Assembly: GCA_011316305.1 (NCBI GenBank)
Contig: SAUG01000057.1
Coordinates: 434,001 to 498,000 of the forward strand
Length of the DNA: 64,000 nucleotides
Reading direction: 5' to 3'
From: Rusavskia elegans
Taxonomy: Eukaryota > Ascomycota > Lecanoromycetes > Teloschistales > Teloschistaceae
The first letter of the stretch is position 1; the number at the start of each line of letters is the position of its first letter. The notes beneath the pieces are model-generated. The model made no database searches and was not told where the DNA came from. It worked only from the letters and a program-made list of their open reading frames with translations. The translations under genes and the position numbers were made by a program. Positions 10,715 to 21,828 of this stretch are shown here, one piece after another.

Positions 10715-11882
10715 CTAGGTGCTCGTCAGAGAATCCTGTCAAGCCCAAGAGCGCCTCTTTGATAGTGGGTTGAAATCTTTGCGGGGAGTTTCTCCGAAAT
10801 CGGAAGATGAAGAGTAATAACTCACCCAGTACCTTCCGGTCACATTTCCAATATCCTTGAAGCCAAGTCTGATTGGGATGGCTGCTCCATCGGCTGGGAC
10901 GAGATTTAGTAGGTGGCGAATCTTTCCACAATCGACCGATTTCGAATCTCACGTACCAGGCGTTTTAGGAGGCCGTCCTAGTAGGTTCCCCATGTCCGTA
11001 TCTCTAGTCGGCTAAAGTCAGCACCGTATGTTGCTCCAAAAGGTGGGAGTCCTACACCCAACCAGGGCAGCACGCATTAATGGTCAGCCCGGGGTTCTCG
11101 CGGGCAAGAACAGCCGTCATCGCGTTCGTCGCGGCCTTGGTGACACCGTATGCTTGGCTTTTCCATCCGTCGCGGCTTTCAGTCCCGTTGTTCGCCGATT
11201 CCTGGTTGGACTTTAGCACATTCTAAGAATAAATTCTGAGAATCCACAGTTCCACAGACAATCCTTACCTGATATTCGTTCATCATCTGATCTAAATCTG
11301 GCAGGGTCATGTTGGGATTCCTGAATCGCTGCTGGATCTCGTTACTATATCCAGCAAGAGACGATCCAGTGGACGAGACATTGACGATGCGACCATTTTT
11401 CCTCAACAATGGAATGAAGGTCCGGCACATCTGCAGGGGCTGTCAGGTACCATCATTTTTAATTCCAGCCCCTCGGCTTACGTTCAGAGTCCCTCGATAA
11501 TTCGTGTCCAATGTCGTCTTGACGTTGGCAGGCGAGTACTCCAGGTCCAAATTCACCCCGGCGTTGTTGATCAGTACGTCAACGTTTGAATGACAGTCTT
11601 TCTGGATCATTTTGGCAAAGGTGTCAATGCTACTGGATCTGCAATATCGAGCTTGGGGTATTTCAACGTTGTTTTTGATGAAGCGGGCGTGAAGCCCAGA
11701 TCCTGACCCTTGCGCGATGCGGCATACAGGATCATTGGCTCCTTAGCAGTGTTGGAGGCAAGTACTTGACAAATTGCTTTTCCTATTCCTCGATTCTGCA
11801 TCAACGGTCAGATCTCCTATATCATCATGGGACTACATTCTCTTACGGCACCGGTCACGATTGCTACAATGGGACTATCCAT
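10715..11882 (-). pseudogene. Short-chain dehydrogenase (carbonyl reductase type) with a 1-base frameshift
   Basis: Seven exons can be traced on the minus strand: 11882-11847, 11795-11482, 11430-11269, 11222-11056, 11003-10957, 10893-10826 and 10735-10715. The protein has the Rossmann motif TGANRGIG (split by intron 1), NNAGVN, the catalytic Ser region IVNVSSTGSS, YGVTK (Tyr-Lys pair) and CCPGWVDTDMG. Around 11630, the frame carrying KYPKLDIADP runs into VALTPLPK and a stop, while the expected continuation SSIDTFAKMIQ lies in the next frame; one base appears missing. All other introns keep phase. Either a young pseudogene or an assembly error. The intact enzyme would be a cytosolic NADPH-dependent ketone/aldehyde reductase of about 277 aa. 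The final exon (DSLTST) is the least certain. Confidence 0.75.
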
Positions 11883-12355
11883 GTTAGATACCAGTTTCGA
11901 TCAACATACGAGGAACGCAGTAGGTACAATTCACAGGCAGCTCAAGGAGGAATTGTTGGATTAAGACTTCCAGACAAGCTTTTGACGCCTTCGTCATAGA
12001 TGTGTGTAGTCCAGACGACTAATGGCTTTTGCCACTCGGGCACTTACAACTTCATTGTGCCTTTCTCCCTGCCCGGTGGCAGTACAGTCTTCCCTTGCGA
12101 GTCTTTCAGGACCGAGATCGATAAGCCTCAGGTGATGTCTGCCGAAGAGAACACTCTACCGAGTTCCTGGTTAGGATAGTAGTCCCGAATAATGTGACCC
12201 TCGGACCTCGATCCACTCCAATTTCCCCTGAGCCAAGAAGAGTTTAGCGTAGATATAGAGTAGGGCTGAAGAAGAGAGATTGAAGACCCTGACTGGCAGA
12301 TTAGGTATCTGAATACCATACTACCAAGCTTGGATCGCGATGGAATTGTACAAGC
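11883..12355. promoter_or_regulatory. Divergent intergenic region, dehydrogenase / SAM35-like
   Basis: The 473 bp between head-to-head starts show no gene. Short open frames exist but have no motif support. Confidence 0.35.
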
Positions 12356-13346
12356 ATGCCACAAGATGACGAGAACAAGTCCAAGAAAAGCAACGTTTCA
12401 CCGAAGACTGGAGACTCGTCTTGGCTGATCACCCCGAGATTGATCAGACATATCTTTGATAAATTCCCCCTCGTCACTCATCCTCTCAACGAGCTTCCAA
12501 ACCGACGGCCGATCGAACGCAACAAGAACACGCTCCATATCTTTGCTCGGGAGGGTGAGACCCGACGTGGCGCTCCATCGTTCAATCCGAGCTGTTTGAA
12601 ATGGCAGGTAGGCCACTTGAATCCCTCGTCTCTCCTATGGTGAATGTGAAAGCTCATAGTAGATCCAGACCTACCTCAAGCTCACAGGGGTTGACTTCGT
12701 CACCGTCTCATCCAACAATCATGCATCACCGACTGGGTCACTACCTTTCATGATACCTGCGGCGTCCAGTGCCGATTCGACAATACTCGATGTCGTCCGT
12801 CCCATCCCTTCGCACAAGATCCAGGAATGGGCCGGCAAACATTGTGCCACCTCCAGAACGGAATCGGATAATATACGCTACGAAGCGTATCTCTCCCTTC
12901 TAGACCATCGAATACGCAATGCTTGGCTACACACCCTCTACCTGTCTGTTCCCAACTTCGATGCTGTTGCACGACCGCTCTACATATCACCCGCAACCTC
13001 AGCTCCGCCAGCTCGCCTTGCACTCTCGCACAGTCTACAAACTGCTGCTCTGGAGGAGCTGACAAAAGCTTCCACGTCCTCGGTAATCGACCTGAGCGCG
13101 TTGTACAGAGAAAGCGACAATGCTTTCTCGGCCCTGTCCGAGCTGCTCGGGGGTGACGATTGGTTCTTTGGCGAGGCTGGGCCAGGGTTATTCGATGCTG
13201 GTGTGTTTGCCTACACCCACCTTTTGTGTGACGAAAACATGGGCTGGAAACCGGATGAAGAAAGACTGGGCAGGAGCTTGAGAGAGGGCAAGTGGAAGAA
13301 CTTGGTTGAGCACGAGAGGCGTGTATTCGGTAGATGCTACCGATAG
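12356..13346 (+). CDS. SAM35: Metaxin/SAM35-like mitochondrial outer-membrane assembly protein
   Basis: Two exons, 12356-12607 and 12663-13346, joined after KWQ to IQTYLKLTG, give 311 aa. The N-terminal half has the metaxin glutathione-transferase-like signature: LHIFAREG, FNPSCLKWQIQTYLK, DFVTVSSNNHASPTGSLPF. The C-terminal half is a GST-C-like helical domain with WAGKHC, NAWLHTLYL, and GPGLFDAGVFAYTHLL. Fungal proteins with this layout are Sam35 homologues of the sorting and assembly machinery, which inserts beta-barrels into the outer mitochondrial membrane. Sam37 is the main alternative name, but the SNNHASPTGSLPF context and length favour Sam35. Tail-to-tail with CDC14, 152 bp apart. Confidence 0.75.
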
Positions 13347-13498
13347 CATCATGTCCCTCCATGTTCCCAAACCGAACCGTGCTACGCTTGCCTATTCATA
13401 CAAACATGGCATTTGACGCCAAATATGCGCAACCATCTGTGCCCGCCGAGCTCCATGTATATCGTGCAAGAGATGCCATAACAGAGAAAGATCAAATG

Positions 13499-14407
13499 CT
13501 ACCCAAAGCTTGTACCGAATGGAGCTGTCTCTTTCAGATCTTCCACCAAATCCTCCACGTTGTTCAGATACCTCCCCAGCAGGCTCTGCTTTTCGTTCGT
13601 CGTTCTGGTTCCTTCCACGCCTTCAGGTCTCTCCCGTCCTCCACTCCCTAACCTTGACGCTTTGCTCGGGCTTCGGTGCAATCCACCATGCACATTTGCC
13701 GCATCCCGTCCAGCAAACGGAATCTCAGGCATTAGGTAGAAGTATAAGAACTCCACCAATTTCAGCTTGACTTCCCGACTGGTTCCCCTATTCTTGAATA
13801 GACTCGTCACCGTGAGCAAACCATCCAGATTCTCAAAGCAGCGAGTGATGCTCGGCTGTTCCAGTAGCGCTGTGACGAGCGTAAGGATGGCGGATGATTG
13901 GACAGCAGGGCAAGATGAGGGTTCGAGGAGGTCGAGCAACAGGTTCATGTAGATTTCGCGAGCGAAGAGAGAGCGTGAGGGAGGGTGTATGAGGAGGACG
14001 CCGCGAAGGAGGTCGAGAGTTGAGACGAGGAGGAGGTCGTTCTGGCCGTTGCTGCCTTTGCCGAGGAGGCGTTCAAGGCAGGATATCAATCTTATGGCGA
14101 CTACGAGCCTCCGTTAGCTGTATTCTCCAATGGGAAATCTGGATGAGCTCGTACCATTCCATTCAAAACCCTCTTGCAGCTTGAAGAACTCCCGAAAGGC
14201 GGGATCTTCGCTCAGAGATGCTAGATCTTTTGGACTCGACTTTGCGACACCATCGATAGCCATTGATCTCCGTCGCTCTGCCGCCGTGGTTGTACGAGAG
14301 AGACAGATTTGTGCGAGAAGACCTTCGAGTTGGCGCAGACCTTTGCGGATTTTGACGCCATCGAACGAGGAGAGGTAGTCGAAGGAGAGGGACAGGAGGT
14401 TCTCCAT
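13499..14407 (-). CDS. cdc14: Cell division protein Cdc14-type SIN component
   Basis: Two exons, 14407-14155 and 14100-13499, with a 54-nt phase-1 intron, give 284 aa. Features of the fungal CDC14 family (partner of the Sid1 kinase in the septation initiation network; unrelated to the Cdc14 phosphatase): MENLLSLSFDYLSSFDG at the start, GLRQLEGLLAQICLS, FFKLQEGFEWNVAIRLISCLE across the splice site, and LLRGVLLIHPPSRSLFARE. The rest is helical repeat-like (LLDLLEPSSCPAVQSSAILT). The C-terminus carries a Ser/Arg-rich linker followed by LLGRYLNNVEDLVEDLKE, the conserved tail. It is expected at the spindle pole body during septation. Confidence 0.88.
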
Positions 14408-15346
14408 TGCAAAGGATATTTACAAGGACGGATACCGAGCTTGTAAGTATAAATTTGCAGGCCTTTCAATTGCTTCGAACGAACTTGGTTGTGGTTTTCT
14501 CATCGCAGGCTTGTTGACAATTTTCTGCCGCATGGTTGGCCGGGAGCCGCTCACCGCCATTTCTTGGCCCCTCTGAGCCTTCACCGTCAGTGAGCCTTTA
14601 CAACTACTCCATTGATCCACATCGTCCTTTTTGGTGACTTGGGAGAGGAAACAAGAGCCTTCCACAATTGTTTCTAGGATTCCATTGTTCTGGAAGAGTC
14701 TTACGTCGGAGAATTCTTGCGGAGCCGCAGGGACGGTTGATCTGGAGTGCATCATCTGATCTGATCGGACCCATGGCGCGGGGTCGTCCAACATCATCAT
14801 CCCGACCAGAGCGAACGGACGGGGTGAGCACTAAGATTCTTGTTCGCGAAGACTTCTGGTCAATAACAGGAGGCACCATGCCAGGCTACCTGTTTGCTTT
14901 GTCACTGCCTGAGGCCGAGCAGCCTCAACAAGCTTCCCCCCGTCCGATCTCGGCAGCCTTCGGATGGAGCAGCACTACCCGCCAACGTTGCGTGACTTCT
15001 CCGTGCACCATTCCCACAAGCTCCAAGCGTACCATGATAAGTCCTCTCTTTCTGTATTTTACTCTGGCTTACAGCTGGATAATCCTACTTTTCTCCGTCT
15101 ATCCCGCACACGACGGTGTACAAGATTTCCTCATCTACTCTCCATCTCTGAGCCGCTGCAGGCGGCAGCGCAGACCTTCTACTATCTGTTGTTTTTCTTC
15201 TCCCTCGTCTTGTCACTCAAGCGCACCTTTCTGGACGCTCCCAGCAACCTTTCGACTTCGTCATCACGTGCCATCACCTAATCCTTTGTTCCAGTCTAAG
15301 GTTAACCCTCAGTCAAATCCGGATCATTCTACCTTGACACCCGACG
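14408..15346. other. Divergent intergenic region, CDC14 / IDO
   Basis: 939 bp. A long plus-strand open frame crosses it and overlaps exon 1 of the IDO gene in another frame; it lacks motifs and I treat it as chance. A CACGTG palindrome lies at 15265-15270, about 77 bp before the IDO start. Confidence 0.4.
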
Positions 15347-16929
15347 ATGATTCCAGACATTCCGATCCTCAAGGACTACGGAATCTCACCACAATATGGT
15401 TTTCTCCCCATGGAGCTTCCACTGGAAGCCTTGCCAGATCCCTACTACAATCCATGGGAAGCCATTGTGGCAAATCTACAAGCATTGTTGTTGAGCAAGA
15501 GACTAAGAGGCCTTATCCGAGCAACCCCTGTTCTATCAACGTCGCGGCTACAGGACCCGGCCGAGTGGCGACGAGCATACGTCTTGCTGTCGTTCATGGC
15601 GCATGCGTATATCTGGGGCGGTGATACACCAGAAGAGGTACACTCCATGCAATCCTACCGTGCACAGCTGGCTAATAGAATAATCAGAGAGTACCGCCTC
15701 CCATTTCGATCCCCTACTTGCAGGTCTGCAAAGCCCTCGAGTTGCCGCCTGTAGCAACTTATTCCGCCGTCTGCCTTTGGAATTTTAAACCAATATTCCG
15801 CGACGAGCCAATTGATTCGCTCGACAACTTGTCCACACTTGCTACCTACACGGGCTCCTTAGATGAGTCATGGTTCTACCTGGTCTCGGTGGCCATCGAA
15901 GCTCGAGGAGCACCTCTGATACCACTGATGCTCAATGCAATTGCAGCAGCTCGCCGGAACGACAGCAGGACTGTCACCAACTGCCTTCAAATCTTTGCCG
16001 AGAGATTAGACGAGCTCGGCTCGATCTTGCAGAAGATGTATGAGAACTGCGATCCGCACGTCTTCTACCACCGCATCCGCCCGTTCCTCGCTGGTGGCAA
16101 AAACATGGCAGAGGCAGGTCTCCCGAACGGCGTCCTGTTTGACGACGGCACAGATGGACAGGCATACAGACAACTGGGTGGAGGCAGCAACGCTCAAAGC
16201 TCGCTCATCCAATTCTTTGACATCATTCTCGGCATTGAGCACCGACCTACCGGCGAGAAGCCCCGACAGCAGAGCAGTGGCTCTGAGAGTGAGGGTCAAG
16301 CACCGCCATCTCGTCACAACTTCATCCACGAAATGCGCGCCTACATGCCCGGCCCGCATCGCCGCTTCCTGGAGCATGTGAGCAACGTGGCAAACATCAG
16401 AGATTTCGTGGAGAACCATCGCGGGAACCGAGATCTAACAATAGCATTCGACGCTTGTCTTGCTATGTTGAGGGCTTTGCGGGACAAGCATATCCAATTG
16501 GTGTCCCGCTATATCATCGTCAAGTCAAGAGAGTCACGCTCAGGCAGCCGCTCGCTGTCGCCGAGAGCGGCACCGCAACCAATCCGACAAAACATTGCAT
16601 CCGCAACCTCCTCGCTTTCGAAGGTGGAGTCGAGGTCCAATCCTAGCGACGGCAACACACAACACAACAAGTCGGCAAGCAAGAAACTACGAGGCACAGG
16701 TGGCACGGCACTCATCCCATTCCTCAAGCAAGCCCGCGATGAGACCGGCGAGCCAGCAATCGACGCCTGGGCGCGACGGATACTGTCCAATGCGCCTGCG
16801 GGCGAAGGGTCTCAAAGCTTTGCGGCGCTGGGCAAAACAGGAGAGCAGAAAGATGGGACCGTGGAAATTGTAGGACTGGCAGGGACGTGGGCTATGGATG
16901 ATAGTGAAGGTGGCATTTGTCATTGGTGA
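15347..16929 (+). CDS. BNA2: Indoleamine 2,3-dioxygenase (BNA2 type)
   Basis: Two exons, 15347-15637 and 15688-16929 (50-nt intron), encode 510 aa. The enzyme opens the indole ring of tryptophan to N-formylkynurenine, the first step of de novo NAD synthesis. Family landmarks: SPQYGFLP near the N-terminus, RRAYVLLSFMAHAYIWGG, LPPVATYSAVCLWNF, YENCDPHVFYHRIRPFLAG, GGSNAQSSLIQFFD, the EMRAYMPGPHRRFLEHVSN block with the proximal haem histidine at about residue 327, and LTIAFDACLAMLRALRDKHIQLVSRYI. Two low-complexity Ser/Arg-rich insertions (after GIEHRPTGEK and after IIVKSRES) and a C-terminal GTGGTALIPFLKQARDET make it longer than yeast Bna2 (453 aa), as in many filamentous fungi. Confidence 0.93.
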
Positions 16930-17630
16930 GGGAAGCCCGACTATCTTGATGAATCATGAGGCGTTTTGGTACAAAATGAAGGACATAATGTGTACGATCA
17001 GAGGAGACGATAAAAAATGGGATTTGGATGGGTGGTTTGAGCTTGACACGACTCAGATTCTTTTAGAATAGAACAAATCAGCAATGATGGACCGCCTTCA
17101 AATTTTTCCAAGGGCCTTTCTTCTTCTTCGGCTAGAGACATGCTTGACGTACAGGATAGCATTCTTTATCAAGTTTCTCCGACTTCCTCGCGTGCTTGTC
17201 AGTTGAATTTTGTCCTTTTTCTTCGGTCCATCATCGGGTAAGTATCGCCGACTCTAAACCGCAAGGGGCCCGATTTCCTCCTCGGCGATGGATCAATCCT
17301 GGCAGAAGTCGCCGAGATCTAGAAAAAAAAGGGGAAGGGGAGAAGAATGGAGATAGATGCCATAGCAAATAGGATCAGTCTTCGATATAGGTACACTGGT
17401 ACTGTAATCGTTTTGATTTGGATGCTATGCATGCTACCACCACCCCTATCTGTCTTACGCCCACATCAATTGCAAAGCCTTTTTCCTCCCCCAAAACCTT
17501 CGATACAACTGAAAGACTCACACACCTCCACCTACTCTACCCTATCCCTCTCATCAGTACAGTAGGGTTAACCACCTCCCACACACCCCCTTCCACCTTC
17601 CCTTCCCCCCCATATTCCCCCCCCGTCAAC
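16930..17630. other. Intergenic, no gene seen
   Basis: 701 bp between the 3' ends of the IDO gene (+) and the cysteine-rich gene (-). Polypyrimidine/purine tracts only. Confidence 0.5.
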
Positions 17631-17894
17631 TCACTGAATACAACACAACACATAATTAGCGCCAGGGCAAAGCCCCGTATAAAGCGCCCCCCCATTGCAA
17701 GAGTTTGCCTGCCGTGTATCAACGCAGATGCCGTCCTGATCCGGGCGGAAACGAAGGCGGCGTTTGCAGGAGGTGCGTTTTTCGAGCGCGGCGGCGGCGC
17801 GCTCTGAGAGGGGGTTCTCTGGGGCGGTGGGCATGGCGAGGGCGGCGGTGGTGAAGGTGAGGGTTAGGAGGAGGGTGGTGGTGAGGAATTTCAT
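17631..17894 (-). CDS. Small secreted cysteine-rich protein (87 aa), candidate effector or antimicrobial-like
   Basis: A single exon of 87 codons. Residues 1-20 form a clear signal peptide (hydrophobic LLLTLTFTTAALA, then MP). A propeptide ends in EKR at about residues 38-40, a Kex2-type cleavage site, leaving a mature chain of about 47 residues. The mature part has six Cys ending in a CC pair, with GICVDTRQANSCNGG and GLCPGANYVLCC. That Cys pattern resembles the short N-terminal Cys module found in some fungal secreted peptidoglycan-hydrolase-like proteins, here free-standing. The 5' side is C/A-rich, as in expressed fungal leaders. Function is unknown; role as effector is inference from size, secretion and cysteines. 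Confidence 0.8.
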   Translation of the reverse strand: MKFLTTTLLLTLTFTTAALAMPTAPENPLSERAAAALEKRTSCKRRLRFRPDQDGICVDTRQANSCNGGALYTGLCPGANYVLCCIQ

Positions 17895-19674
17895 GTTGGT
17901 GTTTTGGTTTGGGTTGGTTTTGAGAGGGGGGGAAGTGGTGTTGGGTTTTGGGGTTTTGGTGGGTTGGATTGGAGATTTGGGTTGGAGGTTGAGGGGTTGA
18001 TGAGGGGTTGGGATGATGATGTTGATGAGAGGAGGGAGAGAGTGGAGGAAAGGGGTTTCTTATAGACGAGTGTCGGCACTGTGTGTCCTACTCCATGAAG
18101 AGCTTTCGTTGCACATGCGAAGGCGTGATGTAACGATCTGCATTGACTCGAGGCATAGCTCTCTCTTAGCCGGGATGTTTTGTCGAGTACGAAGATGTCG
18201 AAGGGATTCTGGAGATGGTGGACACCAATAAGAATTCCTCGGCTCGGTCGTTGTCTTTGCCGCTTGAACGAGGTGCTTGCGATCGCCGTAATAGACTGCA
18301 GCAGTAGTTGACCGAACTCCTGGCCAAGACTGTTGACTGCCTTGCGCTTGTAGAGGCGTTACAGCGACAGAATGTGAAGGGAAAGGATCTGCTACCAGAG
18401 AGTCTTACATGGTTTTCTAACGTTGTTGCACATCTATGATTGTTGCGGCTTTTGGTGTGGTTGGACGAAAGCTGAAATTCGAGGTGACACAGTTCACCGT
18501 CCGGTTTGTCGAGCTGCCAAGGGCTGGGATTGAGTCGGAAAGAAGCATTTGGCCCCCACCGTCGAGGTTTTTCAGAGATACATCCCACAGGGCTTCTCGG
18601 TGGTGCTCGTGCGGGCGAGGGCCATGCTGCGTCGCTTGGACAAGACGCATCATGTCATTGAACGTCTTGTATGGTGACGATCTCCCATAGGAGCACGTGT
18701 AGAAAAGGCCAGCACGTACAAGATGTAGAGGAGAAAAGAGAACAGGATAAAGGCGATGGGGCAAGGGTCTTGATGATACAGGTGAGGTCATATTCGCTGA
18801 CTCGGAAGAAGGTACCGAAGGCATGGCAACGAACGAGAGAATGGTGTTTAACGAGATGCCAATCTTGGTACAAGTCTGCTTTATGTTCGATGTAACCGTA
18901 GACGTTCATCCGTGACAAGTGCTGACGGGGTGAGGTTGACAGCTGGAACTGGGGATAGCCGTTAGCTGTGATAGGCTCTCGAAGGAAAGGCCGGGAAAGG
19001 CGCACCAGGATACGACAATAGATTGACTGGCAGCCAATGCTCCTTGAATGAGTGGAGGATCAACTCAAGTCGGTTCGTCACGTCACATCCTTGCGCTGAG
19101 CTGTTCTTTATGATTGGGTCGCGGTGCCGGTGTGACTTGATGGTCTTCTTTGTGTGGGGAGATCATGTGTGCTGGTGGTGGTGGTGGTGGTGCCGGAGTC
19201 GCAGCGGAAGTTGCATTGACTCAGGAGGGAATTCCGTCGATATTGAATCTGCTTCCAGGGTCGAGACGATAGGTAGGCGGGGAGTACTGTGGTGTAGAGA
19301 CCATACTCTGGGACAAGTTCGTGAGGAATACTGTTTAGGCAGAGCAAAACAGAAAACCCGTCCGGTTGGAAATATAGAACAAGTAGGTCATGAAAGACTT
19401 CCGTGGAATTCATTAGTACAATACAACGTATTAAACGACAATCGATGAAGACCAAGGAAACCGTGGGGAACCGCGCTGCCTTGTATGTTCGTTGCGTAAC
19501 GCCGTGCCTAACAGACATGCCTCCCTTACCCAACAGCTTTCAACCTGGGAAGGATCACATCAGGCATCGACTTCCACGCATAGAATACGATGACCATGCG
19601 CTTTCCACTTTCCTTTCCGGCAACTCCTACGGTTATTATAATTCCCAACGCCCTTACCTTAATAACCATAACAT
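17895..19674. other. Long intergenic stretch, no convincing gene
   Basis: About 1.8 kb between the cysteine-rich gene and MAF1. Minus-strand open frames at 18417-18824 and 18655-19005 have no recognisable motif and no obvious splice-connected partner. A TGG microsatellite lies at 19173-19191. Confidence 0.4.
19173..19191. repeat. TGG trinucleotide microsatellite
   Basis: About six uninterrupted TGG units in non-coding sequence. Confidence 0.85.
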
Positions 19675-20854
19675 TCATACATCAATAGACTCCGCGATGT
19701 CTTCATTCATGTCTCGCACCGTGCTCTTGCTGCGACTTCTCGACTTCCTGCTTGGCCCGCTACTGGCGCTCAAAGACGGTGAGAGCGTCTCCGTAGCTCG
19801 CGATCTTGCAAGATGACTGGACTGGAGTCGATGGTTGGGCATCTCCTTTGGGGCATGGATCCCCTCCGTGTCCCAGGTACTGGCAACATAGTCTTCATCG
19901 TAGTCCTCGTCATCATCATCGTCGTGCCAGGCCCCACTAACATCCTCTCGGTCTCCAAGCCAATACTTGGCCCTCTTACTGCTTCCTGGTTCGCTCCCTC
20001 CCCAGCCAACATCCGCAATTCTCTTCTCCTTGATGGGAGTCTTCAGAGCAGCGCTGTGGCTGATAATGCTTAAGGACTTGAGGTAAAGATAGCACACTCG
20101 CTTCCTTGCTTTGTTGAAGAAGAAATAGTTGAAGCTCCAGATCGCGCCTTCATCCCCGTCATAGGGATCCTCATCCGGAACATAGGCGTAGATGCTACAA
20201 TCTTTGAGGCTCATCTCCTTGTCAATCAATCGCCATTTTCGGGGGTTCCAGCTTTCACCGTTGGTTGCGACGACAGCAGGCGCACTGGCAGCGATAGATG
20301 TCCAGTACGTCGGTATTCCAAGAGATGCACTTGATGTTGGACGGGGCCGTAGACTGTATAGTGTTGTGTCGAGTGTATTCATGACATGCCTGAGACTCTT
20401 CTCGCGACGGAAGTCACTAGGACGTAGCAAATGGCTGAAGTCGTAGTCCGGATGGCTAGCGTTCAGCGTCGCGATAAGGTATGCGAAAGTGCGCCGTGCG
20501 GTATGCTGTGACAGTGGGCCAAACGGGCTGGAACGAGAAAGGTCGATGCGCTGATTAGGGGTTCCTGCATGGGTTTCGGGCAAGGTTTTCGATATGGCTA
20601 CTTGCGTCTGGTGCTGAGCTTCCAATCCGTCCTCGATGACTTTGTAAAGACTCTTGTCGGCGCCGGCTGTCTTGGTGGTATACAGATCACAACCACCAAT
20701 GATATGCGAGTCGGCGGTGTCGAAATTGAGCGCGTTGGTCACGTCTTCAAACTCTGGGATTGGTAGATACTGATTCCATTTAGATGTAGCTCTCGGAACG
20801 TGACAGGACTCCAGTCCGATACCTGAGACACAAATGCAGGGATCTCACCTTCAT
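19675..20854 (-). CDS. MAF1: Maf1, repressor of RNA polymerase III transcription
   Basis: Exon 1 is only six bases (20854-20849, Met-Lys), then a 79-nt intron and exon 2 (20769-19675), giving 366 aa. Splicing produces the family N-terminus MKYLPIPEFEDVTNALNF. Conserved Maf1 boxes are visible: GGCDLYTTKTAGADK, the central PDYDFSHLL and RHVMNTLDTTL, then IYAYVPDEDPYDGDEGAIWSFNYFFFNK and VCYLYLKSLSI. A long acidic run (DDDDDEDYDEDY) and a Ser/Arg-rich tail follow. Maf1 shuttles to the nucleus on nutrient or stress signals and blocks Pol III; Ser-rich linkers between boxes are likely phosphorylation sites by family knowledge. Placement of the micro-exon is supported by GTGAGA donor, CAG acceptor and by restoring the expected N-terminus. 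Confidence 0.92.
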
Positions 20855-21828
20855 TGTTGGCAGGTTCGGAGTCACTGGGCTGATCTGCGCTATGAACCCG
20901 ACTGGGTGCGTGGGAGGATGATGGTCGCCGCTTTGCTGTATCAAGAGGTATCTTTGGTGTGATCGTTCAAGAAGGACCTGGTGATGGCGCAAAGCGCATT
21001 GTCCTTCTTGGTGGGGCTTGGTTGTTCTGGCGTTGCGATAACAAGCACAGCTCGCATAGACTGTTCTTCGCTCTTCTGAGGCCTGCCAGACGACAAGCGT
21101 CTAGCCGGCGACGAGGAAAGCGCATGGCTGCGACATGTTGGATGGCTGACGGGCATTGCTTAACGATAAGGGAGGAGCTCACTGAGGAGCCCTGAAGTTG
21201 ACGGTCCGGGACGGAGACGCTGGCGCGCGGATCGGGTTAGCTCGGTGTCAGATCACGTGGTGCTTATCCGCATTCATTCGGCTCTGTTCTCTTCTTCGCA
21301 TTGCACATACACAAGACTGGTAAAGTAGTTGTGCATAGCTGTGGGTTGCGAGGAGATAGTGTTGTTGGGGTGCTCCGGTTAGTATGCCAGTGGGGAATAA
21401 GGATCAGGGCTCACTGGCCACTGGATCTTGAAACGCTTGAAGGGATTGCTCCAAGCGCTGAAGCGGTCAAACAGGCTGGATATGATTGATCCAAATAGGA
21501 AATGACAGAAGTAAGAAAGGTAACCGCTTTGTGAATGCTCCAGCACCAGCCGAAGTCCAAATGTACGATCAGCACAATGAGTCTCGCCAATTTGGTAAAG
21601 TAGGAGATACGCGAATTCGAAATATCCAGAGAACTTTACTGACATTCTTTGCTCTGTCCAAATTAGAGGCAATGGACTGGAAGTCGTAATTGTTGATTTA
21701 TGCAAAAGATTGCACTGTCGTGACAATGGGTATCTACCAGCCAGAACGCCTTCAGAATGCCATGAAGCTTGCACAAAGCTGCTCGTGCCGTTCTAAACTC
21801 CGGGCTGCCATACCGTAGAACAAGCTGA
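20855..21828. other. Intergenic: MAF1 upstream region and AP-1 sigma 3' flank
   Basis: 974 bp, no supportable gene. A CACGTG palindrome (with flanking GAT and GT) is at 21254-21259. Confidence 0.4.

Noticed and set aside
14668..15624. 318-codon plus-strand open frame before and across IDO exon 1
   Set aside because: It overlaps the well-supported IDO coding exon in another frame, has low-complexity S/P/R composition and no motif.
18417..19005. Overlapping minus-strand frames that might form a small membrane protein
   Set aside because: No splice chain gave a sensible continuous product and no family features were seen.
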